Below are positions 27,116 to 38,900 of a DNA stretch of 64,000 bases, piece after piece. The first letter of the stretch is position 1. Every line of letters starts with the position of its first letter. The stretch lies in contig JAQTPT010000017.1 of the NCBI GenBank assembly GCA_028712795.1, positions 1 to 64,000 of the forward strand. The letters are read 5' to 3'. The stretch comes from Methylococcales bacterium. GTDB lineage: Bacteria > Pseudomonadota > Gammaproteobacteria > Methylococcales > Methylomonadaceae. Made by a program: the position numbers and the translations under genes. A model generated the notes under the pieces. That model had not been told where the DNA came from. It did no database searches and worked only from the letters and a program-made list of their open reading frames with translations.

Positions 27116-27660
27116 CCGATGTTCGTGCGACCGAACAGGGACTCGCCATGACGCTTAAATTCAAGCTGCCGGAAAGGCGCCGCCCCCACCAGAGCCAGCG
27201 CTTACGCCGGACGAAGAGCAAAAATGGGAAGCAGCGCTGGAACGTTGAGATGCGTTCCTGACTTTTGTGATCAAACGGGCCGGAGGTGTGTGTCAAACCC
27301 TTCTGGATGTCCTGCTGGAAGGCCGCTACGACCTCTTGGAAGCTCTTATCTCATGGAGTCCGGGCACTCCCGGTCCGGTACGCAGACTATCAGTCAAAAG
27401 CTGGACACGTTTGGCCCGGTCCTTCCTGGGAAAAATATCAAACGTTGCAAAAAAAAACGAGCCGGCTGGGGCGTGTTGTTGTAAAATCAATCTGAGTGCC
27501 GCGCCCATATGCCATAGATAAAGTCCTTCGCAACAAATAAAAAGAAAGTCCGGCGTATGAGCTGAAAAAATCTTGCGAATTTTCGTTAGGAATAATCAAT
27601 TCAACCAATTGAATTTATGATCTTCTTATTGTTAATTTACTAATTGCTGCATATCCGCAG
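27116..27660. other. Intergenic region, no gene recognised
   Basis: Several overlapping plus-strand frames (27224-27521) contain no motif I can place, and they change frame relative to each other. They may be a decayed gene. The promoter of the lipoprotein gene at 27669 should lie towards the right end. Confidence 0.35.
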
Positions 27661-27668
27661 GAGGTTTT

Positions 27669-28067
27669 ATGAAACACATTACATTGCAACTCAAATGGTT
27701 ATGCCTATGCCAAATCCTGGCAGTTATCTTAGTTTTGCAGGGTTGTACCGAAGTCCTGGTCAAGGATGAAACCCAGCATAGTAAGGCCGGCACCGCCCCG
27801 TGCTCCGGATCCGAGTGGACGGATAACTCTTCCCTGTCCGTGCTGCCGATTCCTGTGGTGTCCCTTTTAATTCCTCACGCCAAACTTAATAACATCAAGG
27901 CAGATGATTACCTCAAGAAATGCGGGGACACCACAAAATTGGTTAACCGGGAGGTGAACGTTGGGTACGGAGCGTGTATTCCTGCGGTGGTGACCCGTTT
28001 AATAACGCTGGGAATCTGGCAATGGTGTCCGGCGCACGTTACATGGGAGGCTGACGTGCAGCCTTAA
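27669..28067 (+). CDS. Putative lipoprotein, unknown function
   Basis: A 132-residue protein with an excellent ribosome-binding site (AGGAGG, seven bases before the ATG). The signal ends in LAVILVLQGC, a lipobox with Cys at residue 26. The mature part has four further cysteines (APCSGS, LKKCGD, YGACIP, QWCPAH), so disulfides are likely. I cannot name a family. It starts a plus-strand gene block but is separated from glgX by about 125 bases. Confidence 0.7.
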   Translation: MKHITLQLKWLCLCQILAVILVLQGCTEVLVKDETQHSKAGTAPCSGSEWTDNSSLSVLPIPVVSLLIPHAKLNNIKADDYLKKCGDTTKLVNREVNVGYGACIPAVVTRLITLGIWQWCPAHVTWEADVQP

Positions 28068-28193
28068 ATATCAAGCCGCAGCTTCCTTCGTATCAGCGGC
28101 GAGGTCGCGGACTTAAGTCCTTTGGATTTTCGCCAGAGAACCTACGACAGGCGCATCTTTTTATGTGGTTTGCAATGTATAGGCATACTACGC

Positions 28194-30323
28194 ATGACTG
28201 AGCCGGTTATGACAGTATGGCTTGGCAAGCCTTATCCCCTGGGCGCTACCTGGGATGGGAAAGGCGTTAACTTTGCCTTATTTTCCGAGCATGCCAAAAA
28301 AGTGGAGCTTTGTCTGTTCGATATCAAGGGGCGGCGAGAAATCCAGCGTATCCCGCTGCGGGAGCAGACCGACCTGATTTGGCATTGCTACCTGCCCGAA
28401 GCGCGCCCGGGCTGTCTCTATGGCTACCGTGTGTATGGCCCATACGAACCGGCTCTGGGAGGGCGTTTCAATCCCCACAAATTACTCCTTGATCCTTACG
28501 CCAAGGCGATTGTCGGTTCATTGCGATGGAGCGACGCCCTGTTCGGCTATAAGGTGGGGCATAAAAAAGGCGATTTATCCTTCGACCGGCGTGACAGCGC
28601 ATTGAGCATGCCAAAATGTCAGGTTATCAATCCGGCTTTCACTTGGGAATACGACCAGCCACTTCAAATTCCCTGGCACGAGACTGTCATTTATGAGCTG
28701 CACGTTAAAGGATTTACCCAGCTTCAGCCCAAAGTGCCGTCTGCATTGCGCGGAACCTATGCCGGGCTGGCGACAGAGCCTGTTATCACGCACCTCTCAA
28801 GGCTTGGCGTGACGGCAGTGGAACTCATGCCCATACACGCTTTCATCGATGAACGCCACCTGGTGGAAAAGGGTCTGCGCAATTATTGGGGTTATAACCC
28901 AATTGGATACTTCGCCCCGGAAGGGCGGTATGCTTATAGTGAGCCGGTGAGCGAATTCAAAAACCTGGTCAAAACTTTGCATCGCGCAGGCATCGAAGTG
29001 ATTCTGGATGTGGCCTACAATCACACCGCCGAAGGTAATCAACTGGGGCCCACCCTTTCTTTCCGCGGTATCGATAATACGGCGTACTACCGTCTGCCAC
29101 CGGACAATCAACGTTATTACGTAGATTACACAGGCTGCGGTAATACCCTCAATATGACTCATCCGCGGGTCCTGCAGATGATCATGGATAGTCTGCGCTA
29201 CTGGGTACTTGATATGCACGTGGATGGCTTCCGCTTCGATCTCGCTTCATCGCTTGCTCGCGAGTTGCACGAAGTAGATCGCCTCAGCGCATTTTTCGAC
29301 ATCATCCGCCAGGATCCCGTGCTTTCACAGGTAAAGCTCATTGCCGAACCCTGGGATTTAGGCGAAGGCGGCTACCAGGTTGGAAATTTTCCCGTTGGCT
29401 GGACCGAATGGAACGATAAATATCGCGACGGGGTTCGCGCCTACTGGAAAGGGGAAGGTGGACTGATCGACGATCTGGCCTACCGGCTAACCGGTTCCAG
29501 CGATCTATACGGACGCAATGGCCGTAGGCCTTCTTCCAGCATCAACTTCGTCACCGCGCATGACGGCTTCACGCTTCACGATCTGGTGAGCTATCAAGAG
29601 AAACACAACGAAGCCAATCTCGAAGATAATCAAGATGGCGCCAACAACAGCACTTCCTGGAACTGCGGTGTTGAAGGCCCCACCGGCGATCACGGCATTC
29701 GAAGCTTGCGCGACAGGCTGAAGCGCAATCTCCTGAGTACGCTGCTGCTTTCCCAGGGAGTGCCTATGTTGCTGGCTGGAGATGAGATGGGTCGCACCCA
29801 GATGGGCAACAACAACGCTTATTGCCAGGATAATGAAATCAGTTGGCTGAACTGGGATTTGCAGCCCGAAGACCAGGAATTGCTGGCCTTTGTGCGGCAA
29901 TTGACAGCTCTGCGCAAACTGCATCCGGTTTTTCGCCGGCGGCATTTCTTCCAGGGCCGTCCCATCAAAGGCGCGGGAATCAAAGATATCATCTGGCTTA
30001 ATCCCAATGGACAGGAAATGAGCCAAGAGGAATGGAATCAATCTTTTGCACGTTGTTTGGGAGTCTATCTGGCGGGCGAGGGGCTCGATGAGCGGGATGA
30101 GCAAAATCAGCCCATCCTGGACGATGATTTTTTGCTGCTCCTGAATGCCCATGACGGCGAAATTCCGTTCCTGCTTCCGGATTGCAAGACAAATACACGC
30201 TGGCGGATAGTATTGGATACCGCCGAGCCGGACGTTCCAAGCCATGATTATTCGGCGGGCGATAATTATGCTCTCAAGGGCCGTACGTTGGCATTGCTTA
30301 ACCAGTTAGTCTCTAAACCATGA
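28194..30323 (+). CDS. glgX: Glycogen debranching enzyme GlgX (isoamylase type)
   Basis: A GH13 enzyme of about 709 residues that hydrolyses alpha-1,6 branches of glycogen limit dextrins. The N-terminal carbohydrate-binding module is [20 protein letters not shown]. The catalytic barrel has the GH13 regions: [24 protein letters not shown] (nucleophile Asp), LIAEPWD (acid/base Glu) and [17 protein letters not shown] start at the ATG at 28194 ([19 protein letters not shown]); MTVWLG at 28209 is also possible and neither has a strong ribosome-binding site. Its stop overlaps the start of the mscS-type gene (ATGA). It can supply linear glucans for the TreY/TreZ route encoded later in the window. 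Confidence 0.94.
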   Translation: MTEPVMTVWLGKPYPLGATWDGKGVNFALFSEHAKKVELCLFDIKGRREIQRIPLREQTDLIWHCYLPEARPGCLYGYRVYGPYEPALGGRFNPHKLLLDPYAKAIVGSLRWSDALFGYKVGHKKGDLSFDRRDSALSMPKCQVINPAFTWEYDQPLQIPWHETVIYELHVKGFTQLQPKVPSALRGTYAGLATEPVITHLSRLGVTAVELMPIHAFIDERHLVEKGLRNYWGYNPIGYFAPEGRYAYSEPVSEFKNLVKTLHRAGIEVILDVAYNHTAEGNQLGPTLSFRGIDNTAYYRLPPDNQRYYVDYTGCGNTLNMTHPRVLQMIMDSLRYWVLDMHVDGFRFDLASSLARELHEVDRLSAFFDIIRQDPVLSQVKLIAEPWDLGEGGYQVGNFPVGWTEWNDKYRDGVRAYWKGEGGLIDDLAYRLTGSSDLYGRNGRRPSSSINFVTAHDGFTLHDLVSYQEKHNEANLEDNQDGANNSTSWNCGVEGPTGDHGIRSLRDRLKRNLLSTLLLSQGVPMLLAGDEMGRTQMGNNNAYCQDNEISWLNWDLQPEDQELLAFVRQLTALRKLHPVFRRRHFFQGRPIKGAGIKDIIWLNPNGQEMSQEEWNQSFARCLGVYLAGEGLDERDEQNQPILDDDFLLLLNAHDGEIPFLLPDCKTNTRWRIVLDTAEPDVPSHDYSAGDNYALKGRTLALLNQLVSKP

Positions 30324-32530
30324 ACCATCATTCATTCCTTGTTTTTTGCTGGTTGTTATTAGGGCTATTTCATGTAGAGGTCTATGCTCAGCAAACGGCC
30401 GCGAAAACTGCCCCCGATCAGAGCGATATTCAATCTGTCATCAATACCCTGGAAAACCCGGACGCACGGGACCGGTTGATCGGGGAGCTCAAGCTTATGG
30501 TCCAGGCACAGCAACAAATGGCTCGTTTCCAGAAAACCCAGACCCTGGAGAGCACCACTGTCGATCTCTTGAAGACCCTTTCGGACCGGCTCGCCAGATC
30601 TGTCGAGACCACCGTGATAGCCGCTACGATGTTTCATGAGATTCCTCAAGCCGCTGGCTGGTTGGAAGAGCAGATTTCGAATTTGGAGAGGCGTAATCTC
30701 TGGCTGGGCATCATCGAAAACCTTGCCGGCATCATGGGGAGTGCTTACCTGGCTTTCTTGATCACCCGGTTGTTGCTGGAACACATCCGTGAAGCTTCGG
30801 TACGTCATACTGCTGAAGGATTCTGGATACGCATTTTATATCTTTTCGTCTTGCTGTTGTTTGCCTTGTTGCCCATCATCGCATTTACTGTCGTTGCCTA
30901 TGCAACGTTGTACTTTATCCAGCCATCCGAAAACATACGGCTGGTTGTCATCGCCTGGATTAACGCAGCCGTCATTACCCGTGTGATCATGGCGGTTAAT
31001 CGTTTTTTCTTTGCGCCCCAATATCCTCAATTTCGTTTGTTTCCGGTCGGCGCTAAGACGGCTCTGTATGTTGATATTTGGGTGCGATGGCTAAGCATTA
31101 CCGCAGTTTATGGCTATTTTGCCATGCAGACAGCCTTCCAGCTCGGTATGCCGCTTCCTCTTTATGAAACCCTGTTGCGGCTTCTCGGTCTTCTGGTTGC
31201 CGGATTGATGATAATCATGATCATGCAAAATCGACAAGGCGTGGCCCAGTATATCCGTGGCACGAAAATAATCGAGGCCAGGGAACTTCATCCCAGGCAT
31301 ATCCTGCGGCGGCTTGCCCCGGTTTGGCATATCGTAGCAATCATTTATGTTTTAATGCTTTACGGGATATGGGCTCTCGACTTGACCAGCGGATTCAATT
31401 TTATCCTGAAAGGCACTCTGCTGACGGCTTTGATACTGGTCGTTGGAAATTCCATCGCCTGGTTTGCTGAACGAGCATTTCGCCATGAATTTCCGATCGG
31501 CGAGGCTTCACGCCAACGCTTTCCCAGTCTCGAACGCCGGTTCAAACGTTATCTGCCGATCTTGCAAATAGGCGTAAAAGGGCTTCTCAATTTATTTATG
31601 ATACTGGCCGTGTTTCAGGCTTGGGGTATTTCTACGTTCGTCTGGATTACAACCGGTTTGGGAAAGACATTCAGCGCAGAGATCGCCAAGATCAGCGGAA
31701 TTGTACTGGTGACCTTGCTGCTTTGGGAAGGCGTGACGCTTCTGATGGAGAGTTATCTGGGGCCTTCGGCTGGAAACGGAAAGCCTAAACAACCCAGCGC
31801 CCGTCTGCGAACATTGCTCTCCGTCGCCCACAATGCATTATTTATCACACTGATTGTAATGTCGGCATTAATAATCCTTTCCGACTTGGGAATCAATATC
31901 GCCCCACTGTTGGCAGGGGCTGGAGTAGCGGGGTTGGCAATCGGTTTCGGTGCCCAGAAGCTGGTGCAGGACGTCATTACCGGCGTATTCATACTGTTCG
32001 AGGATCTCATTTCGGTTGGCGATGTCGTTAGCGTGGGGGGCAAGGATGGTCTGGTCGAGGCCATTACGATTCGCACGATCCGCTTGCGCGATTTGGCGGG
32101 CAATGTGCATACAATCCCTTTCAGTTCCATAGGGCCCATTACCAATATGACCAGAGAGTTCTCTTATTATGTTTTCGATGTGGGCGTGTCATATCATGAG
32201 GATATCGACAATGTAATGGATGAACTCGCGGCAATTGGACAAGACTTGATGCGGGATCCCCAGTACGCTCCACTCATCCTCGAACCTTTGGAAATACTGG
32301 GTGTGGATGGTTTTGCGGGCGATGCAGTAAAGATAAAAGCACGGATCAAGACCCTGCCTATCAAGCAGTGGGATGTAGGCCGTGAGTTCAATCGCCGCAT
32401 GAAGAAACGTTTCGACCAGCTTGCTATCGAAATGTCATTACCCCGCCTTAACGTCTATATGGAGGGAAACCGGAAAGCTGGGTTGCCGCCCGGCAACTCT
32501 CAAAATAACCAGGTGAGGCACAGGGATTAA
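30320..32530 (+). CDS. Large MscS-family mechanosensitive channel
   Basis: A 736-residue membrane protein. A signal peptide (residues 1-23, ending EVYA) and a periplasmic helical region are followed by many membrane helices. The MscS core is near residues 530-600: the pore helix [20 protein letters not shown], then [20 protein letters not shown] and [16 protein letters not shown]. The cytoplasmic vestibule follows ([20 protein letters not shown]). Such channels release solutes under hypo-osmotic shock. The four-base overlap with glgX suggests co-expression, which would connect glycogen use with osmotic balance. The physiological ligand or threshold is unknown. Confidence 0.92.
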   Translation: MNHHSFLVFCWLLLGLFHVEVYAQQTAAKTAPDQSDIQSVINTLENPDARDRLIGELKLMVQAQQQMARFQKTQTLESTTVDLLKTLSDRLARSVETTVIAATMFHEIPQAAGWLEEQISNLERRNLWLGIIENLAGIMGSAYLAFLITRLLLEHIREASVRHTAEGFWIRILYLFVLLLFALLPIIAFTVVAYATLYFIQPSENIRLVVIAWINAAVITRVIMAVNRFFFAPQYPQFRLFPVGAKTALYVDIWVRWLSITAVYGYFAMQTAFQLGMPLPLYETLLRLLGLLVAGLMIIMIMQNRQGVAQYIRGTKIIEARELHPRHILRRLAPVWHIVAIIYVLMLYGIWALDLTSGFNFILKGTLLTALILVVGNSIAWFAERAFRHEFPIGEASRQRFPSLERRFKRYLPILQIGVKGLLNLFMILAVFQAWGISTFVWITTGLGKTFSAEIAKISGIVLVTLLLWEGVTLLMESYLGPSAGNGKPKQPSARLRTLLSVAHNALFITLIVMSALIILSDLGINIAPLLAGAGVAGLAIGFGAQKLVQDVITGVFILFEDLISVGDVVSVGGKDGLVEAITIRTIRLRDLAGNVHTIPFSSIGPITNMTREFSYYVFDVGVSYHEDIDNVMDELAAIGQDLMRDPQYAPLILEPLEILGVDGFAGDAVKIKARIKTLPIKQWDVGREFNRRMKKRFDQLAIEMSLPRLNVYMEGNRKAGLPPGNSQNNQVRHRD

Positions 32531-32609
32531 TCAAAAAGTTTAGCCAAAGGTTAAATAATCCAATTTGACTAGAACTGCTCAACCATTCGGCAATATCAGG
32601 AGACATGAA

Positions 32610-33923
32610 ATGCGGCCAAATAAATCAGCCATGCTCATATTCTATATTTTTGCGGCGTCTTTATCTTTCCAACCGGATGCTTCTGCCCAAAGAATTGATG
32701 AGGCATCTTATCATTACCCTTATAAAGACCCGTATCTTGCCACTTCGACCCTCGGATTAATGCAGGGCAGCGAAAAACCGCCGACGAGTGAAATAAAGGA
32801 TTTGCGACTCAATGTATTGAATCATCGAGAGGATATTCGAAAGAATATTTATCTGGAAGGGATGAGTGCTTTACGTTATCGGTTCTACCAGCAGAACGGG
32901 CCGGCCCCGCTTATTTTCATTATTCCGGGTTTGTCCGGTTCGGCTTATTCCGGGCCCGCAAGATTCCTGGCCGAATGGTTTGCAGACCACGGATTCCATG
33001 TGCTCATCCTCCCATCTCCCTTCAACTGGAATTTTGCGCTGGCAGCAAGCGCTTCAGGCTATCCTGGCTATACCCAGGAAGATACCCAAGACCTCTATTT
33101 AGCGATGCAGATGGTATTGAATGACGTCAAAACCCATTGCCAAGCCCAAATTGGCAAAATCGGCATGCTGGGCTTTAGTGATGGCGCGCTTTATGCCGCT
33201 TATGTCAGCAAGATGGATTCGGAAAAAAAGCGCATCGGCATCGATACTTATCTTTTGGTGAACCCGCCCGTGGACTTGTTCGAGGCTGCCAGAAAAATAG
33301 ACAGCATGGCCGCTATCGGAAAAGACTTTGGAGCCGATCAGAAAACCCATCTCGAAGCCTATGGTTTTGGTGTGGTTACAGAAGGTATGAATAAAGATAC
33401 CGGCGCCCCGGATTATTTTGCAGACTGGAATAAACGCCTTCGGCTTAAGGACAAGCAGATCGAATTCCTGATCGGGAAAAACCTGGACGATGCCGTCGGG
33501 GATGCCATATATGTGATCGATCTTGCCAATGATTCGGCCATCTTGAAAACCCCCATCAGTTGGGATTATCGCAGCGGCCGGCTGGAAGAAGCGCGCTCTT
33601 TTGGCCTTATGCGCTATATGGAAGCATTTCTTGTTCCCAGATTGAAGCGAACCGGCAACAAACAAATGAACCTAAAAACACTGGATACTCACAATTCCAT
33701 TAGAGGCATCGGATCCGGTTTAAAGAATAATCCAGCCGTTTTTCTCATGCATAACCTGGATGATATTTTGGTATCCGCGCAGGACATAGCCTATCTGGAG
33801 AAAGTCTTTGGTGAGCGAGCGGTCATTTATCCTCACGGGGGCCATCTGGGAAATCTGTGGTATCCGGATAACAAGAAGCATATGCTGGACGTATTCAGAC
33901 CTCTACTACAGGATCCAGCATAG
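32610..33923 (+). CDS. Secreted alpha/beta hydrolase, specific function unknown
   Basis: A 437-residue protein starting at the ATG at 32610, which has AGGAG eight bases upstream. The signal peptide is MLIFYIFAASLSFQPDASAQ-like (cleavage after ASAQ). The alpha/beta-hydrolase core begins APLIFIIPGLSGSAYSGPAR. The nucleophile elbow is MLGFSDGALYAAY (GxSxG), a likely acidic residue lies in HNLDDILVS, and the catalytic His is in YPHGGHLGNLWY. The substrate is not evident. It lies between the MscS gene and tamA on the same strand, with gaps of 79 and 178 bases. Confidence 0.8.
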   Translation: MRPNKSAMLIFYIFAASLSFQPDASAQRIDEASYHYPYKDPYLATSTLGLMQGSEKPPTSEIKDLRLNVLNHREDIRKNIYLEGMSALRYRFYQQNGPAPLIFIIPGLSGSAYSGPARFLAEWFADHGFHVLILPSPFNWNFALAASASGYPGYTQEDTQDLYLAMQMVLNDVKTHCQAQIGKIGMLGFSDGALYAAYVSKMDSEKKRIGIDTYLLVNPPVDLFEAARKIDSMAAIGKDFGADQKTHLEAYGFGVVTEGMNKDTGAPDYFADWNKRLRLKDKQIEFLIGKNLDDAVGDAIYVIDLANDSAILKTPISWDYRSGRLEEARSFGLMRYMEAFLVPRLKRTGNKQMNLKTLDTHNSIRGIGSGLKNNPAVFLMHNLDDILVSAQDIAYLEKVFGERAVIYPHGGHLGNLWYPDNKKHMLDVFRPLLQDPA

Positions 33924-34101
33924 TCAAATCCCTGACACTTTTGAAATGATTCTTGGAAACTGGCATTATATGTCGACGCTGCAGGAACCTGTCGAATTCG
34001 CCAACGGTAACCGTGGCGCTGTTTATCGTCTGTAATCAGTAAACGTCGAGCGGGTTTTCCAGCGCCATTTTATTAGCCGTTTATGGGATAGGTAAGAGTG
34101 A

Positions 34102-35955
34102 ATGATTACGTATAAAACGGACAGTTCCACTCTGATCGTGCTGGTACGACAATTTGCCGTATTCATGTATTTGATCGCGGCAGTTTCCCATGCGGCCGAT
34201 TCTCAGCCTTATCTCGTTAAAATTGACAAGACCAATAACGCCCAACTGGATCAGATGCTTCAGGATGCATCGACAATGATAAGCCTGCAGAAAAGCGCTC
34301 CAATTGGCCCTTTCGCATTAATCGCCCGGGCCAAACAAGATCAGGAACGCTTTATTACGGCTCTGCACAGCTTGGGTTACTACAAGGGTAAGGCTTTGCT
34401 ACGCATTGCCGGCCGCTATCTGGACGATCCGGACCTGTTTGATTGGTTGACGGCTGCTCCAGCCGATAAGCCTGTCCAGGTATCGGTTGCGTTCGAGCTC
34501 GGACCGCAGTTTCATTTAAGAGAGATTAAAATTCAGGGCGAAGCACCCCATCAGATACAAGGCTGGCTAAAGTTGAAAACTGGTGATCCCGCACGGGCAG
34601 CCGATATATTGGCTGCGAGGGAACAGCTATTGAACGCCTTACGCGAGCAAGGCTATGCACAGGCAAAAGTCGATGAGCCAATAGCCACTTTGCTGGAGAA
34701 TACGAACGCTGTAGACGTCCTTTTTCAAGTCGACAGCGGCCCTAAGGTAGTTTTGGGTGAGATTCGCGTCAACGGTTTAAAGAAGCTCAATGAAGATTTC
34801 GTGAGACGTCGCTTGCTGGTTGCCACCGGCCAACAGTTTAAGCCCACGGCTATTGAAACTGCCCGGCAGGATTTGGCGGCGCTTGGCGTTTTCTCATCGG
34901 TTCGCACCCAAGTCGGAAAAAAACTGGATTTGCAAGGCCGTGAACCGCTCAGTTTCGAAGTCGCTGAACGTCCTCTGCACGCAGTGAATTTTGGTGGAGC
35001 CTACGCCACCGATCTTGGTGGCAGCTTCTCCAGTTCCTGGCTGCATCGCAACTTGTTCGGCAATGCCGAACAACTTAATCTAACTGCTGCTGTGACACAG
35101 TTGGGTGGCAACAGTACTACCGGCATCGGCTATAAAATCGGAGCGGCCTTTGGCAAACCGGATTTTCTGGTACGCGATCAATCGCTAAACTTTGGGCTGG
35201 ATGTATTAAAACAGAGTCTGATTGCTTACGACGAGAAAGCGGTAATCGCTCAAATGATACTGAGTCGAAAGCTTGCCGAACACTGGCGAGGCAGTTTCGG
35301 TATCGCCGCCGAGCAGTCGCATATCAGCCAGGAAAGCGTGACACATGACTATACTTTGTTGAGTCTGCCATTAACCTTGAAATACGACAGCAGCAACAGC
35401 CCCTTAGACCCGACCAAGGGCAGTATCGCCGCAGCCTCGGTGACGCCGACGCAATCGTTGGCCGGTGGCAACACCAATCCTTTTGTGCTAGCGCAGGCTT
35501 CCGCTTCCACCTATCTGGATCTCGGTAAACCCGGCCGTAGCATCCTGGCCTTGCGCGGAATTGTTGGTGTCAGCGGCGGAGCGAGCCAATTTGACTTGCC
35601 CCCCGATCAGCGTTTCTATGCGGGTGGCAGCGCCACGGTACGCGGATATAAATATCAATCCATCGGTCCGGCGTTTCCCGATAACAAGCCGCAGGGCGGT
35701 ACGTCGATGGCGGCCGGCAGCGTGGAATTGCGGCAACGGATTTTCGACAGTTATGGTGTAGTGCTGTTTGCCGATGGCGGTCAGGTCAGCGTCAATGCCT
35801 TGCCTTTCGATGGTCGCTGGCAAATCGGCGCCGGCATTGGCGCTCGCTATTACACATCGTTTGGGCCGGTCCGGCTGGACGTGGCGCTGCCAGTCAACCC
35901 GCAACCGGGCAGCGGTTCATTTGAAGTATATATCGGCCTCGGCCAGGCATTCTAA
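34102..35955 (+). CDS. tamA: Autotransporter assembly factor TamA (Omp85 family)
   Basis: A 617-residue outer-membrane protein. A signal sequence is at residues 1-31 (YLIAAVSHA). Three POTRA-type domains follow (VSVAFELGPQFHLREIKIQG; VDVLFQVDSGPKVVLGEIRV; FVRRRLLVATGQQF). The C-terminal 16-stranded barrel has the Omp85 signature VRGYKYQSIGPAFPDN and ends GSFEVYIGLGQAF, with a terminal phenylalanine. TamA and inner-membrane TamB help insert outer-membrane proteins and are linked to phospholipid transport. The stop codon overlaps the tamB start (TAATG), as expected for a coupled pair. Confidence 0.93.
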   Translation: MITYKTDSSTLIVLVRQFAVFMYLIAAVSHAADSQPYLVKIDKTNNAQLDQMLQDASTMISLQKSAPIGPFALIARAKQDQERFITALHSLGYYKGKALLRIAGRYLDDPDLFDWLTAAPADKPVQVSVAFELGPQFHLREIKIQGEAPHQIQGWLKLKTGDPARAADILAAREQLLNALREQGYAQAKVDEPIATLLENTNAVDVLFQVDSGPKVVLGEIRVNGLKKLNEDFVRRRLLVATGQQFKPTAIETARQDLAALGVFSSVRTQVGKKLDLQGREPLSFEVAERPLHAVNFGGAYATDLGGSFSSSWLHRNLFGNAEQLNLTAAVTQLGGNSTTGIGYKIGAAFGKPDFLVRDQSLNFGLDVLKQSLIAYDEKAVIAQMILSRKLAEHWRGSFGIAAEQSHISQESVTHDYTLLSLPLTLKYDSSNSPLDPTKGSIAAASVTPTQSLAGGNTNPFVLAQASASTYLDLGKPGRSILALRGIVGVSGGASQFDLPPDQRFYAGGSATVRGYKYQSIGPAFPDNKPQGGTSMAAGSVELRQRIFDSYGVVLFADGGQVSVNALPFDGRWQIGAGIGARYYTSFGPVRLDVALPVNPQPGSGSFEVYIGLGQAF

Positions 35956-38900
35956 TGCAGCGCCCGATTCGCTGGATACTTTGGAGTCTTGGCAGCTTGC
36001 TGGCCTTGTTGCTGCTGATGATATGCGCCGCTAACAGCCAATTTGGCCGGACTTCAATTGAGCGGGCAGTATCAATTTTCAGCTCGGAACAAGTCGTTCT
36101 AAGCGGACTCGGCGGCGATTTCCCTGGGGAACTGACTATCAAACGCATAGAGCTGCGCGATTCCAGCGGACCCTGGTTGACGATTGATGAATTGATGCTG
36201 AACTGGCTGCCGATCAAACTGTTTGCGGGTGAAGTAGCGGTTGAGCGTCTGCAAGCCAGACGAATTGCGCTTGTCCGCCCTCCGGTGGCCGCCACGGAAC
36301 CGAAGCCACCCGGCAAACTGTCGTTGCCGCTGGCCATAAACCTGCGCAGCTTGATGGTCGACCGTTTCGAAATAGCGCCGTCGCTAGCAGGCCAGGATGC
36401 CAATTTTGGCATCAATGGGAAGCTTGGACTGACCTCAACTAAGCGCGGCGAAATTGAACTACGCATCTGGTGTTTGCAATGTGAAAGTACTTATAGTTTG
36501 CAGGCCAGACTTACTGATGCCCTGAACGTTCATTTTTCATTACATGAAGCGGCGCAAGGGCCTCTGGCTAAGTTCGCCGGTCTTCGCAATCAAAAACCGT
36601 TGAATCTGGAGGCATCGATGGATGGTCCGCTCGAATCCGTACGCAGCCATGTAGAGCTGAAACTTGACGACCTGCAGGCGCTGCTTGACGGCAAAATCGA
36701 CTTTGCACAAACCAGCGCCGACCTGGCTCTGACGGCGGCGGCACCGGCTATGCAATTACGGAGAGATCTGGCTTGGCGGAAGCTAGCACTCAATTTACAA
36801 CTCCATGGGCCGTTAAAAGGTCTCGACGTCAGCGGCGGCTTGCATATAGATGGCCTGAATGCCGCGCAAACCGCAATTGGCAGCATAGCAATCAATTTGC
36901 AGGGAACCGGCGGGCGGATCGATCTTGAGGGCAAACTGGCCGATGTTTGGCTACCTACTTCGAAAACCGACTTTTTGCAGTCTGCGCCTTTAGCATTTCG
37001 GGCTAAATTGGGTTTGGATAAGCCTGATTATCCTATTGCATTTGAACTGAAACATCCCTTGATTGCTGTCACCGGTCAGTCTACTAATCAGAAAGACCAG
37101 TTAAAAGCAGAGATGGCGCTGACTATACCCGATCTTCAACCAGTTGCCGCCTTGGGCGGATTGCAGATGGCAGGCAGCAGTAAGTTGACCTTGAAATTAG
37201 ACCGCCAGGGCGTTAACAGCCGACTGGAAGCAGCCGGCATGTTGAGTGCCACTGGCAACAACAACCCTTGGGCTAAGCTACTCGGCGGGTCCGCGAAACT
37301 TGGTCTATTGATGGATGTGCAAGGGAAGGACATCGCAGCATCCAGGTTTAATCTGGATGGCAAAGCTTTGAGCCTGTCAGCTAATGGTGGACTGACTTCC
37401 GGCAGGGCCAACTTTGACTGGCAAACGCAGCTCAATGACTTTTCCGCAATTGCCGCAAGGTATTCTGGACAACTCGCCGCACAAGGCCAACTGATTGGAG
37501 ACCTGAATGATTTAACATTGACGGCTGACCTGAAAGGCAAGCTGGCGAGCAAGGACTACCCAAGCGGCCCGATCACTGCAAATCTTCAGTTACAGCATCT
37601 GCCGAGTACGCCCAATGGCCGGATTAATGTAGCCGGCGTATTATTCCAGGCTCCAATAGACGTAAAGTTGGCGGTTAACAGCCCCGGCAACAAAACCGTA
37701 GGGCTTGTTATTGATAAGGCTGACTGGAAAAGTGCTCATGCCCAGGGCGAATTGATGTTTACGCAAGGCAGCCCGTTGCCGGTTGGCAAAGTCGGAATGA
37801 AGATAATCCGTTTGACAGATTTGCAGCCATTGCTCAACCAGCCGTTGTCCGGTAGCATCAATGTGATGCTGGAATCCGCCATAAAGAGCGGCCGACCGCA
37901 GGCAAAGTTAAGTCTTGATGCCAGAAATTCCGGTCTTGAGGGAGTTGCGATGGTTGACAGCGCAAATTTGGAAATCATAGCCAGCGATCCAGGTAGTGCC
38001 CCCAGATTGAACGGTTTGTTGAGCATGAACGGCATTAGCGCCGGGAAACTGAACGGCTCTGCGCAACTCAAGGTGGATGGACCTCTGGACGCGCTGGCTT
38101 TGCACCTGTCCGCCTTTCTGCCTAATCTATCCGCAAGCGAAGCACGATTGAAAGGAGCCGCACTGCTTAATTCACATACCCGTTCATTGGTGATTAACGC
38201 GATGCAAGCAAGCTGGCATGAGCAAACCATGCGGCTGCTGGCGCCAGCACAAGTTAATTTCAACGACGGCCTGACGGTCGATCGGTTGCGGCTTGGTTTA
38301 CAGCAGGCGGAGCTGGATCTTGACGGGCGCTTCAGCCCCGAATTAGCGCTGACAGCCCGGTTGCACCAGACTTCCGCAGAGCTAATAAGCCTGTTTGCCC
38401 CCAATCTGGCTATGACAGGCACACTGCATGCCGATGCCAAACTGAACGGCACTCTTCAACTGCCTACCGGCCTCATCCAACTTAACGCCGATAAACTGCA
38501 AATGCAGCACGGCCCCGGCCGGGGGCTGCCGCCTGCCCGATTTATCGCCTCTGCTGTTTTGCAGGGCCATGTTGCCGATGTGGATGTCAGGCTCAATGCC
38601 GGGAACGACATCCGTTTTCAAATTGCGGGGCAGGCGCCAATGACTAAACCTGGTTTATTCGATTTGAACAGTGAGGCATTTCTGGATTTAAAACAGCTTG
38701 ATCCAATATTGACCGCGAGTGGACGACGGATGCATGGTCAGCTGGTTGTAAATACCAAACTCGCTGGTCCTTGGTCATTCTCTTCTTTAACTGGGAATGC
38801 GCGGATTAATCACGGCGACTGGCAAGATTATGCAACAGGCGCCGGAATTAGTGACATTACGGCAGTATTAACGGCCGAAAATGGAACGCTGCATCTTACT